Shown piece after piece: positions 22,438 through 31,629 of a stretch of DNA of 64,000 nucleotides; the stretch's first letter is position 1; every line of letters starts with the position of its first letter. The stretch is taken from assembly GCF_030815485.1 (NCBI RefSeq), contig NZ_JAUSWV010000002.1, positions 2,170,001 through 2,234,000 on the forward strand, written 5' to 3'. Position numbers and translations under genes: made by a program. This DNA comes from Streptomyces rishiriensis. Lineage in GTDB: Bacteria; Actinomycetota; Actinomycetes; Streptomycetales; Streptomycetaceae. Below the pieces are notes generated by a model. The model did no database searches. It saw only the letters and a program-made list of their open reading frames with translations, and was not told where the DNA came from.

Positions 22438-23742
22438 ATGCACGACGTACACACCGTGAAGGCGCCCTCCATGCCACGGGTCGCGGCCGCCTCGCTCGCC
22501 GGGACGGCCATCGAGTTCTACGACTTCTTCGTCTACGGGACGGCGGCCGCGCTGGTTCTGGGGCCGCTGTTCTTCCCGACGTTCTCGCCGTCGGCGGGGA
22601 CACTGGCCGCGTTCGCGACGTTCGGTGTGGGCTTCGTGGCGCGGCCGCTTGGCTCGGTGCTGTTCGGGCACATCGGGGACCGGCGCGGGCGTCGGCCGGT
22701 CCTGGTCGTCTCCCTGCTGCTGACCGGTGCCTCGACGGTCGCGGTCGGCTGCGTGCCGGCGTACGACACGATCGGGGTGGCCGCTCCCCTGCTGCTGCTC
22801 GTCCTGCGTTTCCTCCAGGGGCTGGGGCTCGGCGGGGAGTGGGGCGGCGCGGTGCTGCTGACCGCGGAGCACGCGCCCGCCGAGCGGCGCGGGCTGTGGT
22901 CGAGCTTCCCGCAGGTCGGCCCCGCGGTGGGTTTCGTGCTCGCCAACGGGGTGGTGCTGGCCCTGTCGGTGACGCTGACGGAGGCGCAGTTCGCGCGGTG
23001 GGGGTGGCGGGTGCCCTTCTGGGCGGCCGGGGCGCTGGCCGTGCTCGGGCTGTGGCTGCGGTCGTCGCTGCCCGAGAGCCCGCGGTTCCTGGAGATCGAC
23101 GACCACGCGCGCGTGCCGCTCGTCGAGGTGGTGCGCGACCACTGGCGGCTCGTCCTGCTGACCGCGGGCGCGCTCGCCGTCGGGTACGCGATCTTCTACG
23201 CCGTGACGACGTGGTCCCTGGCGTACGCGACGGAACGGCTCGGGGTCAGCCGCACGGTCGTGCTGGTCTGCATCATGGCCGCCGTGGTGGTGAAGGGTGC
23301 GCTGACGCCCGCGGTGGCCATGCTCGGTGACCGCTTCGGCCGGCGGCCGCTGTGCCTCGTGGGCTGCACGGCGGCCGCGCTGTGGATGTTCCCGCTGGTC
23401 GCGCTGCTCTCGACCGGCGAGCCGCTGCCGATGTTCCTCGGCTTCCTGGGGGCGCTGCTCGCCTTCGTCGCGATGTTCGCGGTGATCTCGGCGTATCTGC
23501 CGGAGCTCTACGCGCCGCGTGTGCGCTGCACCGGTGCGGCGGTCGGCTACAACCTCGGCGGCGTCCTCGGGGGCGCGCTCACGCCGATCGTGGCGACCGC
23601 GCTCGCCGAGCATTCGGGGCGTGTCCCGTGGGGAGTGGGTGCCTATCTGACCGGGATCGCGCTGCTCAGCCTGGGCTGCTTCGCGCTGCTGCCGGAGACC
23701 CGGCCGGCACGGGTGGCCGCCGTGCGGCCGGCTACGGATTGA
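22438..23742 (+). CDS. MFS metabolite:H+ symporter (MHS family)
   Basis: Twelve-helix permease of the metabolite:proton symporter branch, whose known members carry proline/betaine, alpha-ketoglutarate, citrate or shikimate. The 434-aa protein has EFYDFFVYGTAAALV in helix 1, the loop 2-3 motif GHIGDRRGRRPVLV, RFLQGLGLGGEWGGAVLL in helix 4 and the internal repeat GDRFGRRPL. A TAGTTG sequence 7 nt before the ATG at 22438 may be a -10 element. The end overlaps the convergent antiporter gene by 11 bp. Confidence 0.9.
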   Translation: MHDVHTVKAPSMPRVAAASLAGTAIEFYDFFVYGTAAALVLGPLFFPTFSPSAGTLAAFATFGVGFVARPLGSVLFGHIGDRRGRRPVLVVSLLLTGASTVAVGCVPAYDTIGVAAPLLLLVLRFLQGLGLGGEWGGAVLLTAEHAPAERRGLWSSFPQVGPAVGFVLANGVVLALSVTLTEAQFARWGWRVPFWAAGALAVLGLWLRSSLPESPRFLEIDDHARVPLVEVVRDHWRLVLLTAGALAVGYAIFYAVTTWSLAYATERLGVSRTVVLVCIMAAVVVKGALTPAVAMLGDRFGRRPLCLVGCTAAALWMFPLVALLSTGEPLPMFLGFLGALLAFVAMFAVISAYLPELYAPRVRCTGAAVGYNLGGVLGGALTPIVATALAEHSGRVPWGVGAYLTGIALLSLGCFALLPETRPARVAAVRPATD

Positions 23743-24832
23743 CCGCCAGTTCCAGGTAGGCCGCGAACAGGACGAGATGGACGCCGCCCTGCAGCGGCGT
23801 GGCCCGTCCCGGGACCACCGTCAGGGAGCTGACCACGACGGTCAGCGCGAGCAGCACCATATGGGTGGGGCCGAGGCCGAGGACGAGCGGCCCGGCAAGC
23901 CAGACGGAGGCCAGGGCGACCGCGGGGATGGTGAGACCGATGCTGGCGATCGCGGAGCCGAGCGCGAGGTTGAGGCTGGTCTGCACCCGGTCGCGGCGGG
24001 CGGAGCGCAGCGCGGCGATCGTCTCGGGGAGCAGCACGAGCAGCGCGATGATCACACCGACCACCGCTTGGGGCAGTCCGGCCGCCTCCACTCCTGACTC
24101 GATCGTGGGCGAGACGCCCTTGGCGAGGCCCACCACACCGACCAGGGCCAGGCCGAGCAGCCCGAGGCTGATCCAGGCGGTCCGGGAGGTGGGGGCACCG
24201 GCGTGGACGTCGGCGGTGATCACGTCTCCCTGCCGGGTGACCGGGAGGAAGTAGTCGCGGTGCCGGACGGTCTGCGTCGTCACGAACAGGCCGTACAGCA
24301 CCAGTGAGGACAGGGCGGCGAAGGTGAGCTGGACGGCGGAGAACTCCGGGCCCGGTTTGCTGGTGGTGAAGGTCGGCAGGACCAGGCTGAGCGTGGCCAG
24401 GGTCGCGACGGTCGCCAGCGCCGCACCGGTGCCCTCCGGGTTGAAGACGGCCGTGCCGTGGCGCAGCGACGCGACGAGGAGACACAGACCGACGATGCCG
24501 TTGCAGGTGATCATCACGGCCGCGAAGACCGTGTCTCTGGCCAGAGTCGAGCTTTTGTCGCCGCCGTCCGCCATCAGGGTGACGATCAGGGCGACCTCGA
24601 TGATCGTCACGGCCACCGCGAGGACGAGGGATCCGAAGGGTTCGCCCACCCGGTGGGCGACGACCTCCGCGTGGTGCACGGCGGCCAGGACCGCTCCGGC
24701 GAGGACCAGTGTCACCACGGCCACGACCGCGCCGGGCAGTCCGCGCCCCCAGGTCAGGGCCAGCAGGACGACCGCCAGTACCGGCACGAGGGCCGTCCAC
24801 CGGGTCGTGACCGACCTGAGCCGAGCGATCAT
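23732..24832 (-). CDS. Ca2+:H+ antiporter (ChaA/CaCA family)
   Basis: Membrane exchanger of the cation/Ca2+ superfamily, 366 aa with about eleven helices. The two inverted alpha-repeats are visible: VGEPFGSLVLAVAVTIIEVALIV (from about residue 62) and the second repeat around PQAVVGVIIALLVLLPETIAALRSA (near 245), each with the acidic residue that binds the cation. It exports Ca2+, and possibly Na+ or K+, in exchange for protons. It converges on the MFS gene with overlapping stops. Confidence 0.9.
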   Translation of the reverse strand: MIARLRSVTTRWTALVPVLAVVLLALTWGRGLPGAVVAVVTLVLAGAVLAAVHHAEVVAHRVGEPFGSLVLAVAVTIIEVALIVTLMADGGDKSSTLARDTVFAAVMITCNGIVGLCLLVASLRHGTAVFNPEGTGAALATVATLATLSLVLPTFTTSKPGPEFSAVQLTFAALSSLVLYGLFVTTQTVRHRDYFLPVTRQGDVITADVHAGAPTSRTAWISLGLLGLALVGVVGLAKGVSPTIESGVEAAGLPQAVVGVIIALLVLLPETIAALRSARRDRVQTSLNLALGSAIASIGLTIPAVALASVWLAGPLVLGLGPTHMVLLALTVVVSSLTVVPGRATPLQGGVHLVLFAAYLELAVNP

Positions 24833-24926
24833 GCAGCGATCGTCGCAGAGCCGTCGACGCCCCGCATTCCGGCCCGCCCCGCCCTCGCGGGCAGGACCGG
24901 CCGGAGGGGCGGTGTGCGGCCGGGCG

Positions 24927-25241
24927 TCACCTGAACTCGGTCGTGTCCTGCACGTCGCAGTCGGTGAAGGACGGGGGCCGGGTGCAGAGCGCGGCCATCC
25001 GCTCCGCGAACTTGCCCGTCTCCGGGTCCTCGCTGTTGCGCATGGCCTCCTCGTGGGAGTCGAACTCGATCACGACGAGATAGCGGTTCGGCTGGTCGCG
25101 GTCCTTGAGGACGAGGCGGCGCGTCGGGCCGTCGGGCCGGCCCGTGATGCGCCGTTCCCCTTCCTCGGCCAGCGCCCGCATCTCATCGATGCGGTCGGTC
25201 TCGAACTCGAGGATCTGGACGAACCTCTGCGATGTGCCCAT
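24927..25241 (-). CDS. Small ferredoxin-like-fold protein of unknown function
   Basis: Starting at the ATG at 25241, which has GGTGGAGG upstream, the protein is 104 aa; the longer in-frame reading would add 17 Gly/Pro-rich residues with no ribosome site. The pattern RFVQILEFETDRIDEMRALAEE..., with LVVIEFDSHEEAMRNSE in the second half, suggests a dimeric alpha/beta-barrel (antibiotic-biosynthesis-monooxygenase-like) fold. The last part has two cysteines. No catalytic role can be assigned. Confidence 0.75.
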   Translation of the reverse strand: MGTSQRFVQILEFETDRIDEMRALAEEGERRITGRPDGPTRRLVLKDRDQPNRYLVVIEFDSHEEAMRNSEDPETGKFAERMAALCTRPPSFTDCDVQDTTEFR

Positions 25242-25366
25242 GGTGCCTCCACCCGGAACCGGCGTTCCCGGGCGGAAACGACCGGTTCCCAACGGAACAC
25301 CCGGAAGCGGTGCCCGGCAATCCGCCGCGCACCGCTCCCGGGATGGTTGTTCCTACGTCTTGCGTG

Positions 25367-26368
25367 TCAGGCCTGGATGCTGTCCTTCGGAGCGCCTTCG
25401 CTCTCCGTCCGCGCCGCCTCGGCCGCCGCCTGCTTCTTCGAAGCCCGCAGGCTGGTGAGCGTGGTGACGATCAGGACGGAGCAGATGACGCCGAGCGAGA
25501 CCGGGATGCTGATCTCGGGGACGTGGACCCCGGACTCGTGCAGGGCGTGCAGCACCAGCTTCACGCCGATGAAGCCGAGGATGACCGACAGGCCGTAGCT
25601 GAGGTGGACCAGCTTCCTCAGGAGGCCACCGATGAGGAAGTAGAGCTGCCGCAGACCCATCAGGGCGAACGCGTTGGCCGTGAAGACGATGTACGGGTCC
25701 TGCGTCAGGCCGAAGATCGCGGGGATCGAGTCGAGGGCGAAGAGCACGTCGGTGGTGCCGATCGCGAGCATCACGACCAGCATCGGGGTCATGACCCGCT
25801 TGCCGTTCTGCTCGATCCACAGCTTCGTACCGTGGTAGCGGTCGGCGACACCGAATCGCTTCTCCACCGCCTTGAGCAGCTTGTTCTCCTCGAACTCCTC
25901 GTCCTCCTCGTCGGCGCGGGCCTCCTGGATGAGCTTCCAGGCGGTCCAGATCAGGAAGGCGCCGAAGAGGTAGAACACCCACGCGAAGCTGGCGAGGATC
26001 GCGGCACCCGCGGCGATGAAGACGGCCCGCAGGACGAGGGCTATGAGGACGCCGACGAGCAGGACTCGCTGCTGGTACTGCGAGGGGACCGAGAACTTCG
26101 CCATGATCAGGACGAAGACGAAGAGGTTGTCGACACTGAGCGACTTCTCGGTGATGAAGCCCGCGAAGAACTCGCCGGCCGGCTCACCGCCGCTGAAGAC
26201 GAGCAGCCCGACTCCGAAGAGCCCGGCCAGGGCGATCCAGACGACGGTCCAGATCCCCGCTTCCTTGATCGACACGTCGTGCGGCTTGCGGCCGATGAAG
26301 AAGTCGACCGCGATGAGGGCGGCAAGGCCCACGATGGTGAAGACCCATAGGGCCAGGGAAACATTCAC
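25367..26368 (-). CDS. TerC/Alx-family membrane protein (probable Mn2+ exporter)
   Basis: Integral membrane protein with about nine helices, 333 aa. I take the GTG at 26368 as start because a GGAGG ribosome site lies 5 nt upstream and the first helix (LALWVFTIVGLAALIAVDFF) follows at once. Typical TerC motifs are EFFAGFITEKSLSVDNLFVF (about residues 67-86) and DSIPAIFGLTQDPYIVFTAN (about 215), which carry the conserved acidic residues. In several bacteria TerC/Alx proteins export Mn2+ or help load Mn2+ into exported enzymes, and they are linked to tellurite resistance. A probable yybP-ykoY riboswitch precedes it, and TerD genes lie upstream. Confidence 0.93.
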   Translation of the reverse strand: MNVSLALWVFTIVGLAALIAVDFFIGRKPHDVSIKEAGIWTVVWIALAGLFGVGLLVFSGGEPAGEFFAGFITEKSLSVDNLFVFVLIMAKFSVPSQYQQRVLLVGVLIALVLRAVFIAAGAAILASFAWVFYLFGAFLIWTAWKLIQEARADEEDEEFEENKLLKAVEKRFGVADRYHGTKLWIEQNGKRVMTPMLVVMLAIGTTDVLFALDSIPAIFGLTQDPYIVFTANAFALMGLRQLYFLIGGLLRKLVHLSYGLSVILGFIGVKLVLHALHESGVHVPEISIPVSLGVICSVLIVTTLTSLRASKKQAAAEAARTESEGAPKDSIQA

Positions 26369-26416
26369 TACGCCTCCGACAGTACGTAACGGCAGGTGAT
26401 CAGCGTCGTCGCGCTG

Positions 26417-26510
26417 CCGGAGGTCTCTTCCACCCGAATCGGGCCGACGCCCCGGGATCAGGCCTGATCCGTATTGACGGGTACGCCGCAGCAGGAGTAC
26501 TCCCCTCCGT
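26417..26510 (-). promoter_or_regulatory. Probable yybP-ykoY (Mn2+) riboswitch upstream of terC
   Basis: On the minus strand the leader shows the family landmarks in order: GGAGGGGAGTA at the 5' end, then CCGTCAATACGG, then a GC-rich hairpin (CCCGGGGCGTCGGCCC), then GGGTGGAAGAGACCTCC at the 3' end. The outer helix pairs CGGAGG (26504-26509) with CCTCCG (26418-26423). These match the GGGGAGUA, CGUCARUACG and GAGACC elements I know from the E. coli alx leader. The aptamer ends about 50 nt before the GTG, leaving room for a start-site-masking switch. Confidence 0.75.
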
Positions 26511-26517
26511 GAGGAAA

Positions 26518-26547
26518 ACAGTACCCCAACCACCAAGAAAAGGTAAA
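26518..26547 (-). promoter_or_regulatory. terC promoter
   Basis: Minus strand TTTACC-N18-TACTGT. The predicted transcription start, near 26511, coincides with the first base of the riboswitch aptamer, which supports both calls. Confidence 0.5.
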
Positions 26548-26592
26548 GCGATTGGCAAAAGAAAGACCAAATCCGCTGGTCAGAGGCCTTTA

Positions 26593-28605
26593 CTAGTACT
26601 TGGTGCGAGCCGCCGCGACGTGAGCGAGGACCTGCTGGAGGACCTGGCTGCCGGGCGGCACGAGGCTCGGCTCATACGTCCAGGCATGCCCCACCCAGGG
26701 GTCGGCGAGGTGATCCTCGGGCACCGGCGTCAACCGCAGCAGCGCCCGCCACAGCGGGTCCAGCAACGGACCGTAACTGTCGGCGTCCTCCCGGTCGGCG
26801 ACCATCATCAGGTGCACGCCGACTTCGGGCCCCTCGTCCGCGAGGTAGCGCAGCTGGGTCACGGCACGGTCGTCGAAGCCGTGCGGGAAGTCGTTGACGA
26901 CCAGCAGCTGCTGGGCCGTGTCGAAGCCGGGCGGCAGCGAGTCGGCCATGCCGCCGCGCACCGCCATCTGCACGAGGTCGACCCGCTCGGTGAGCTGGCT
27001 CAGGACCGCCGCGACGCCTGCCGCGCCGACCGCGGGCGGGGCCGCGAGCACACCGCTGCGCACCAGCGGCGCGAGTTCCCTGGCTCCGGAACCGGCTGGA
27101 TCGACGACATGCACCGTGAATTCGCCCGCCGGATGCACGGCCAGCAGCCGGGCCGTGTGCGCCACGGCCGACTCCATGGCGAGGCGGCGCAGGTCGTGCG
27201 AGTCGGCGAACGACCCGTCGGACGAAACCGACCGCCCGCTGTCGATCCACAGGCCGCGTTCGAGCGGGAGCCTGACCAGCATCGGGATGCGCAGCGGGTC
27301 GCTCTCGGGAAGGGTGAGGTCGCCCAGCCGCACGGCCATGGGCATCTCCATGGGGACGCGATAGGCGTGCCAGACGGGGCTGTCCCAGCGCGCGTACGCC
27401 GCGGGCAGGGCCGGTTCGACCACGTCGGCCTCGGCGCCGAGCTGGACGAGATCCCGGTCCAGTGCCTCCCGGGCCTGGTCGACGAGCTGGATGTGCTTGG
27501 CCTGGGCCGCCTCGCGGGCGGCGTCCCCCTGGCCGCCCATCCTGCTGCGCGGATCCGACAGGACCTGGTCCAGCTCCTTCTCCATCCGCGTATCGGCGAA
27601 GTCGACGGCGCTGCGGTACGCGGCCGTGCTGCGGGCCAGGTCTTCGAACATGCCCCAGACCTGGTTGTACAGCCGCTCCTCCATGGACCAGCCGGTCGCG
27701 TCACCCGCGACGGGCCGGGCGGGCTGTCCGGGCTGGGCCGGGGGCGCGGTGGGCGGAGGCGGGGGCGGAGCGGCGTTCTGCCGACGTGGGTGGCTGTAGT
27801 CGATCGAGCCACCGGTGGCGGGTGCCGTCGGTGTCGGCTGGGTGGCGTCGGGATCCGCCGGTGTGGCGCCCGGCGGGTAACCCGTGCCCGCGGGGCCCTG
27901 CGGGTTCTGGGCGCTCCCGTACGGGCCCGCACCGCCCGGGGTGCCCTGCGCGCCGTACGGCGAGCCGCCCTGGTCCGGGCCGAGGGCGGACGCGGCCGCC
28001 TGCCGGGAGCGGTCGCCGTCGGCCGTACGCGGCGGCGCCGGCACCGAGCGGGCCAGGCCCTGGACCACGGCGTCGTTGATGCCGGCCGCGAGTCGGTGGG
28101 CCTGCGAGAGGCCCTGGTCGGTGAGGAGTTCGGCCAGACCGCCCGCGTAGCCCTGGCCGACGGCGCGTACCTTCCAGGCGCCCTGCCGTCGGTACAGCTC
28201 CAGCGCGACGACCGCCGACTCCGCCTCCAGACCGGTGATGGTGTAGGTGGCGACCTCGGTGCCGTCGAGGCCGGTGACCGCGACGAAGGGGGCCGCGACC
28301 GAGCCGAAGCTGACCGGCCCGCCGACGCCCGTCGGCAGCGCCAGCAGCACGCTGACCCGGTGCACGGCCGCCGACACGGCGTCCAGGTCCACCGCGAGGC
28401 GGTGGTCGGCGGCCGCCTGCCGGGAGACCTCCAGGCCGGGCAGGGTGGGTACGCCCGGGTGGGCCACCCACTCGACGCCGGGGACCTTGCCGCTCTCGTC
28501 CCCGAGTGTGGCAACCGCCATGACCGGCCTGCCGGCCGAGACCCGGATCTCGAGGCGGACCTGGGAGAGCGGGTGGTTCTGCCCCCGCACCAGCTCGGCC
28601 GTCAT
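26593..28605 (-). CDS. TerD-domain protein fused to an FtsK-like module
   Basis: The 670-aa protein has an N-terminal TerD beta-sandwich (about residues 1-190: VRLEIRVSAGRPVMA, VHRVSVLLALP, ALELYRRQGAWKVRAVGQGYAGGL), a Pro/Gly/Ala/Gln-rich linker (about 190-310) and a C-terminal half of about 360 residues. That half contains QLLVVNDFPHGFDDRAVTQL and GPEVGVHLMMVADRE (about 560-610). They look like the strand after Walker B in FtsK/HerA-type motor domains, but I see no Walker A P-loop, so it is probably not an ATPase. It lies 54 bp downstream of terD, presumably co-transcribed. A stress-linked complex scaffold is possible; function unknown. Confidence 0.8.
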   Translation of the reverse strand: MTAELVRGQNHPLSQVRLEIRVSAGRPVMAVATLGDESGKVPGVEWVAHPGVPTLPGLEVSRQAAADHRLAVDLDAVSAAVHRVSVLLALPTGVGGPVSFGSVAAPFVAVTGLDGTEVATYTITGLEAESAVVALELYRRQGAWKVRAVGQGYAGGLAELLTDQGLSQAHRLAAGINDAVVQGLARSVPAPPRTADGDRSRQAAASALGPDQGGSPYGAQGTPGGAGPYGSAQNPQGPAGTGYPPGATPADPDATQPTPTAPATGGSIDYSHPRRQNAAPPPPPPTAPPAQPGQPARPVAGDATGWSMEERLYNQVWGMFEDLARSTAAYRSAVDFADTRMEKELDQVLSDPRSRMGGQGDAAREAAQAKHIQLVDQAREALDRDLVQLGAEADVVEPALPAAYARWDSPVWHAYRVPMEMPMAVRLGDLTLPESDPLRIPMLVRLPLERGLWIDSGRSVSSDGSFADSHDLRRLAMESAVAHTARLLAVHPAGEFTVHVVDPAGSGARELAPLVRSGVLAAPPAVGAAGVAAVLSQLTERVDLVQMAVRGGMADSLPPGFDTAQQLLVVNDFPHGFDDRAVTQLRYLADEGPEVGVHLMMVADREDADSYGPLLDPLWRALLRLTPVPEDHLADPWVGHAWTYEPSLVPPGSQVLQQVLAHVAAARTKY

Positions 28606-28659
28606 CGCCTGTCTCCCCCCGCGTCGCGTGTGGTGTTGTCCGAGGTGCCGCTCTCCGCC

Positions 28660-29238
28660 CTACAGCGCGGGCAGGATCGCGGGCATGAGGTCCTGGAAGG
28701 TGCGGCCGTTGGCCGGAGCGCCGAGAGCCGTCATGTTCCAGCCCCCGCCCACCCGGTGCACCTTCGCCATGATCTGGGCCGTGTAGGCGCCGCCGCCCGC
28801 CAGCGTGTAGCGCGCGAGCTCCTGGCCGTTGGTCTCGTCGACCAGGCGGCAGAAGGCGTTCTGCACTTCCTGGAAGGTCTGGCCGGTGAAGGAGTTCACC
28901 GTGAAGATGATCTGGTCGATGTGGACCGGCACACGCGCGAGGTCGACGAGGATCGCCTCGTCGTCGCCGCCCTGGCCGACCCCGCCGACGAGGTTGTCAC
29001 CGGTGTGACGGACCGAGCCGTCGTCACTCACCAGGTGGCGGAAGAAGACGACGTCCACCGGCTGCTTGTCGGCGAACAGAACCGCGGAGGCGTCGAGGTC
29101 GATCTCCCGGGTCCGGGAGCCGAACAGGCCGCGACGCGGGGCCGCCTGCCAGCCGAGACCCATGCGCACCGCGGTCAGGCTGCCCCCGTCGTTCTTCTGA
29201 AGGCTGATGGCCTGACCCTTGGTCATGTTGACGGTCAC
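28660..29238 (-). CDS. terD: TerD-family stress protein
   Basis: Calcium-binding beta-sandwich protein of the tellurium-resistance and general chemical-stress systems. Starting from the GTG at 29238 (GAGAGGGGAA ribosome site), it has 192 aa. Recognisable parts are MTKGQAISLQKNDG at the start, VRMGLGWQAAPRRG, the acidic Ca2+ loop EIDLDASAVLF, DNLVGGVGQGGDDEAILVDLARVP (about 80-105) with its aspartates, and FTVNSFTGQTFQEVQNAFCRLVD. It heads a probable two-gene unit with the TerD fusion protein. The promoter element at 29295-29317 suggests induction by DNA damage. Confidence 0.94.
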   Translation of the reverse strand: MTVNMTKGQAISLQKNDGGSLTAVRMGLGWQAAPRRGLFGSRTREIDLDASAVLFADKQPVDVVFFRHLVSDDGSVRHTGDNLVGGVGQGGDDEAILVDLARVPVHIDQIIFTVNSFTGQTFQEVQNAFCRLVDETNGQELARYTLAGGGAYTAQIMAKVHRVGGGWNMTALGAPANGRTFQDLMPAILPAL

Positions 29239-29294
29239 GCGCTGATTCCCCTCTCGAGCTGTCCCCTGTTGCCGCGAGCCCGCGGTTGACGGAA

Positions 29295-29317
29295 ACCCTA
29301 CGCAAAGGCACTGACAG
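29295..29317 (-). promoter_or_regulatory. terD promoter, RecA-NDp type
   Basis: Minus strand CTGTCAGTG-CCTTTGCG-TAGGGT: eight of nine bases of the upstream element and a full TAnnnT at the exact N8 spacing. Predicted start near 29288, giving a leader of about 50 nt, much like uvrA. Confidence 0.7.
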
Positions 29318-29397
29318 TGCCGTACCCAGGCCCGCACTTTGTGTCGGTCTTGCAACACAGCGCGTGCGGGGCGAGGGCACAGCGACCGCCGGGACCG

Positions 29398-31542
29398 TCA
29401 GGCCAGACCCGCCTCCCTCATCTGGCGCAGTTCCTTCTTCATCTCGGAGACCTCGTCGCGGATCCGGGCGGCGACCTCGAACTGGAGGTCGGCGGCGGCG
29501 GCCCGCATCCGCTGCGTCATCTCCTCGATCTGCTCGGCGAGTTCGGCCGCCGGACGGTCCGTCGGCACCGACTTCTCGGCCTTGCCCTTGGCCGACCTGG
29601 ACTTGGCGCCCTTGGCCGCCTTGTCACCGAGGGAGGGCACCGGGGCTTTGGTGCCCCGACCGTCCTTCTTCGCGCGGTAGCCCGAGCCCAGCAGCTGCTC
29701 CGTGTCGACCTCCTCGCGCGAGATCTGCGCGACGATGTCGTTGATCTTCTTGCGGAGCGGCTGCGGGTCGATGCCGTTCGCCGTGTTGTAGGCGACCTGC
29801 TTCTCCCGGCGGCGGTTGGTCTCGTCGATGGCCCGCTCCATGCCCGGGGTGATCTTGTCGGCGTACATGTGGACCTGGCCGGAGACATTGCGCGCCGCGC
29901 GGCCGATGGTCTGGATCAGCGAGGTGCCGGAGCGCAGGAAGCCCTCCTTGTCGGCGTCCAGGATCGCCACCAGGGACACCTCGGGCAGGTCGAGGCCCTC
30001 CCGCAGGAGGTTGATGCCGACCAGGACGTCGAACTCGCCGGCGCGCAGCTCGCGCAGCAGCTCGATCCGGCGCAGCGTGTCCACGTCACTGTGCAGATAG
30101 CGCACCTGGATGCCGAGTTCCAGGAAGTACTCCGTGAGGTCCTCGGCCATCTTCTTGGTGAGCGTGGTGACCAGGACGCGCTCGTCCTTCTCCACGCGGG
30201 TGCGGATCTCGTGCACCAGGTCGTCGATCTGGCCCTCGGTGGGCTTGACCACGACCTCCGGGTCGATCAGGCCGGTGGGCCGGATGATCTGCTCGACGGC
30301 GCCGTCCCCACGGGAGAGCTCGTACTTGCCGGGGGTCGCCGACAGGTAGACGGTCTGCCCGATGCGCTCCTGGAACTCCTCCCACTTCAGCGGGCGGTTG
30401 TCCAGGGCGGAGGGCAGCCGGAAGCCGTGGTCGACGAGGGTGCGCTTGCGGGAGGCGTCCCCCTCGTACATGGCGCCGATCTGGGGGACGGTGACATGGG
30501 ACTCGTCGATGACGAGCAGGAAGTCGTCGGGGAAGTAGTCGAGCAGGGTGTTGGGCGGGGAGCCGGGCAAGCGGCCGTCGAAGTGCATCGAGTAGTTCTC
30601 GACGCCGGAGCAGGAGCCGATCTGGCGCAGCATCTCGAGGTCGTACGTGGTGCGCATGCGCAGGCGCTGGGCCTCCAGGAGCTTGCCCTGCTTCTCCAGC
30701 TCGGCCAGGCGCTCGCCCAGCTCCTTCTCGATGTCGTTGGCTGCCCGCTCCAGGCGCTCCGGTCCCGCCACGTAGTGCGTGGCCGGGAAGATGTACAGCT
30801 GCTGGTCGTCGCTGATGATCTCGCCGGTGAGCGGGTGCAGCGTGGACAGGGCCTCGATCTCGTCGCCGAACATCTCGATGCGGACGGCGAGCTCCTCGTA
30901 GACCGGGAAGATCTCGATGGTGTCGCCGCGCACCCGGAAGGTGCCACGGCTGAACGCCAGGTCGTTGCGCGTGTACTGGATGTCGACGAAGCGGCGCAGC
31001 AGCTGGTCCCGGTCGACCTCGTCGCCGACGCGGAGCGGGACCATGCGGTCCACGTACTCCTGCGGGGTGCCGAGGCCGTAGATGCAGGAGACCGAGGCGA
31101 CCACGACGACGTCACGCCGGGTGAGCAGCGAGTTGGTCGCGGAGTGGCGCAGGCGCTCGACCTCCTCGTTGATCGAGGAGTCCTTCTCGATGTAGGTGTC
31201 CGACTGCGGGACGTACGCCTCGGGCTGGTAGTAGTCGTAGTACGAGACGAAGTACTCGACCGCGTTGTTCGGCAGCAGTTCGCGGAACTCGTTCGCCAGC
31301 TGGGCGGCCAGGGTCTTGTTCGGCGCCATCACCAGGGTGGGGCGCTGGAGCTTCTCGATCATCCACGCGGTGGTCGCGGACTTTCCGGTGCCGGTCGCGC
31401 CGAGCAGGACGACGTCCTTCTCACCTGCCTCGACGCGCTTGGCCAGCTCGGCGATGGCCGCCGGCTGGTCGCCGCTGGGCTGGTAGGGGCTGACGACCTC
31501 GAAAGGCGCCACCGTGCGTTCGATGTGGGAAACGGGCCGCAT
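29398..31542 (-). CDS. uvrB: Excinuclease ABC subunit UvrB
   Basis: DNA-damage-verifying helicase of nucleotide-excision repair. I use the ATG at 31542 ([11 protein letters not shown]), which lies 7 nt behind the -10 box, so the mRNA is leaderless; longer frames run into the promoter. The 714-aa protein has Walker [14 protein letters not shown] (about 46-58), the beta-hairpin [12 protein letters not shown] that inserts between DNA strands (about 97-108), DESH in motif II, motif [11 protein letters not shown] and the C-terminal UVR domain that binds UvrC. Residues about 610-660 before the UVR motif are a Lys/Ala-rich insert. Confidence 0.97.
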   Translation of the reverse strand: MRPVSHIERTVAPFEVVSPYQPSGDQPAAIAELAKRVEAGEKDVVLLGATGTGKSATTAWMIEKLQRPTLVMAPNKTLAAQLANEFRELLPNNAVEYFVSYYDYYQPEAYVPQSDTYIEKDSSINEEVERLRHSATNSLLTRRDVVVVASVSCIYGLGTPQEYVDRMVPLRVGDEVDRDQLLRRFVDIQYTRNDLAFSRGTFRVRGDTIEIFPVYEELAVRIEMFGDEIEALSTLHPLTGEIISDDQQLYIFPATHYVAGPERLERAANDIEKELGERLAELEKQGKLLEAQRLRMRTTYDLEMLRQIGSCSGVENYSMHFDGRLPGSPPNTLLDYFPDDFLLVIDESHVTVPQIGAMYEGDASRKRTLVDHGFRLPSALDNRPLKWEEFQERIGQTVYLSATPGKYELSRGDGAVEQIIRPTGLIDPEVVVKPTEGQIDDLVHEIRTRVEKDERVLVTTLTKKMAEDLTEYFLELGIQVRYLHSDVDTLRRIELLRELRAGEFDVLVGINLLREGLDLPEVSLVAILDADKEGFLRSGTSLIQTIGRAARNVSGQVHMYADKITPGMERAIDETNRRREKQVAYNTANGIDPQPLRKKINDIVAQISREEVDTEQLLGSGYRAKKDGRGTKAPVPSLGDKAAKGAKSRSAKGKAEKSVPTDRPAAELAEQIEEMTQRMRAAAADLQFEVAARIRDEVSEMKKELRQMREAGLA

Positions 31543-31549
31543 GTCATCC

Positions 31550-31572
31550 ACCGTACGACCCGCCACTGACAA
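31550..31572 (-). promoter_or_regulatory. uvrB promoter, RecA-NDp type
   Basis: Minus strand TTGTCAGTG-GCGGGTCG-TACGGT, then 7 nt, then the uvrB ATG. It is a perfect match to the RecA-NDp consensus, and its spacer is nearly identical to that of the ogt promoter at 33704 (GCGGGCCG). Confidence 0.85.
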
Positions 31573-31629
31573 CGGGGTCCGATCAGGGGTTCGCGGTCGC
31601 CGGCCCCCGGGGATCCGCGGGTACCGGAG

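Noticed and set aside
31543..31572. Longer UvrB starting at TTG 31572
   Set aside because: It would begin within the promoter element; the ATG at 31542 sits 7 nt after the -10 box and matches the family start.
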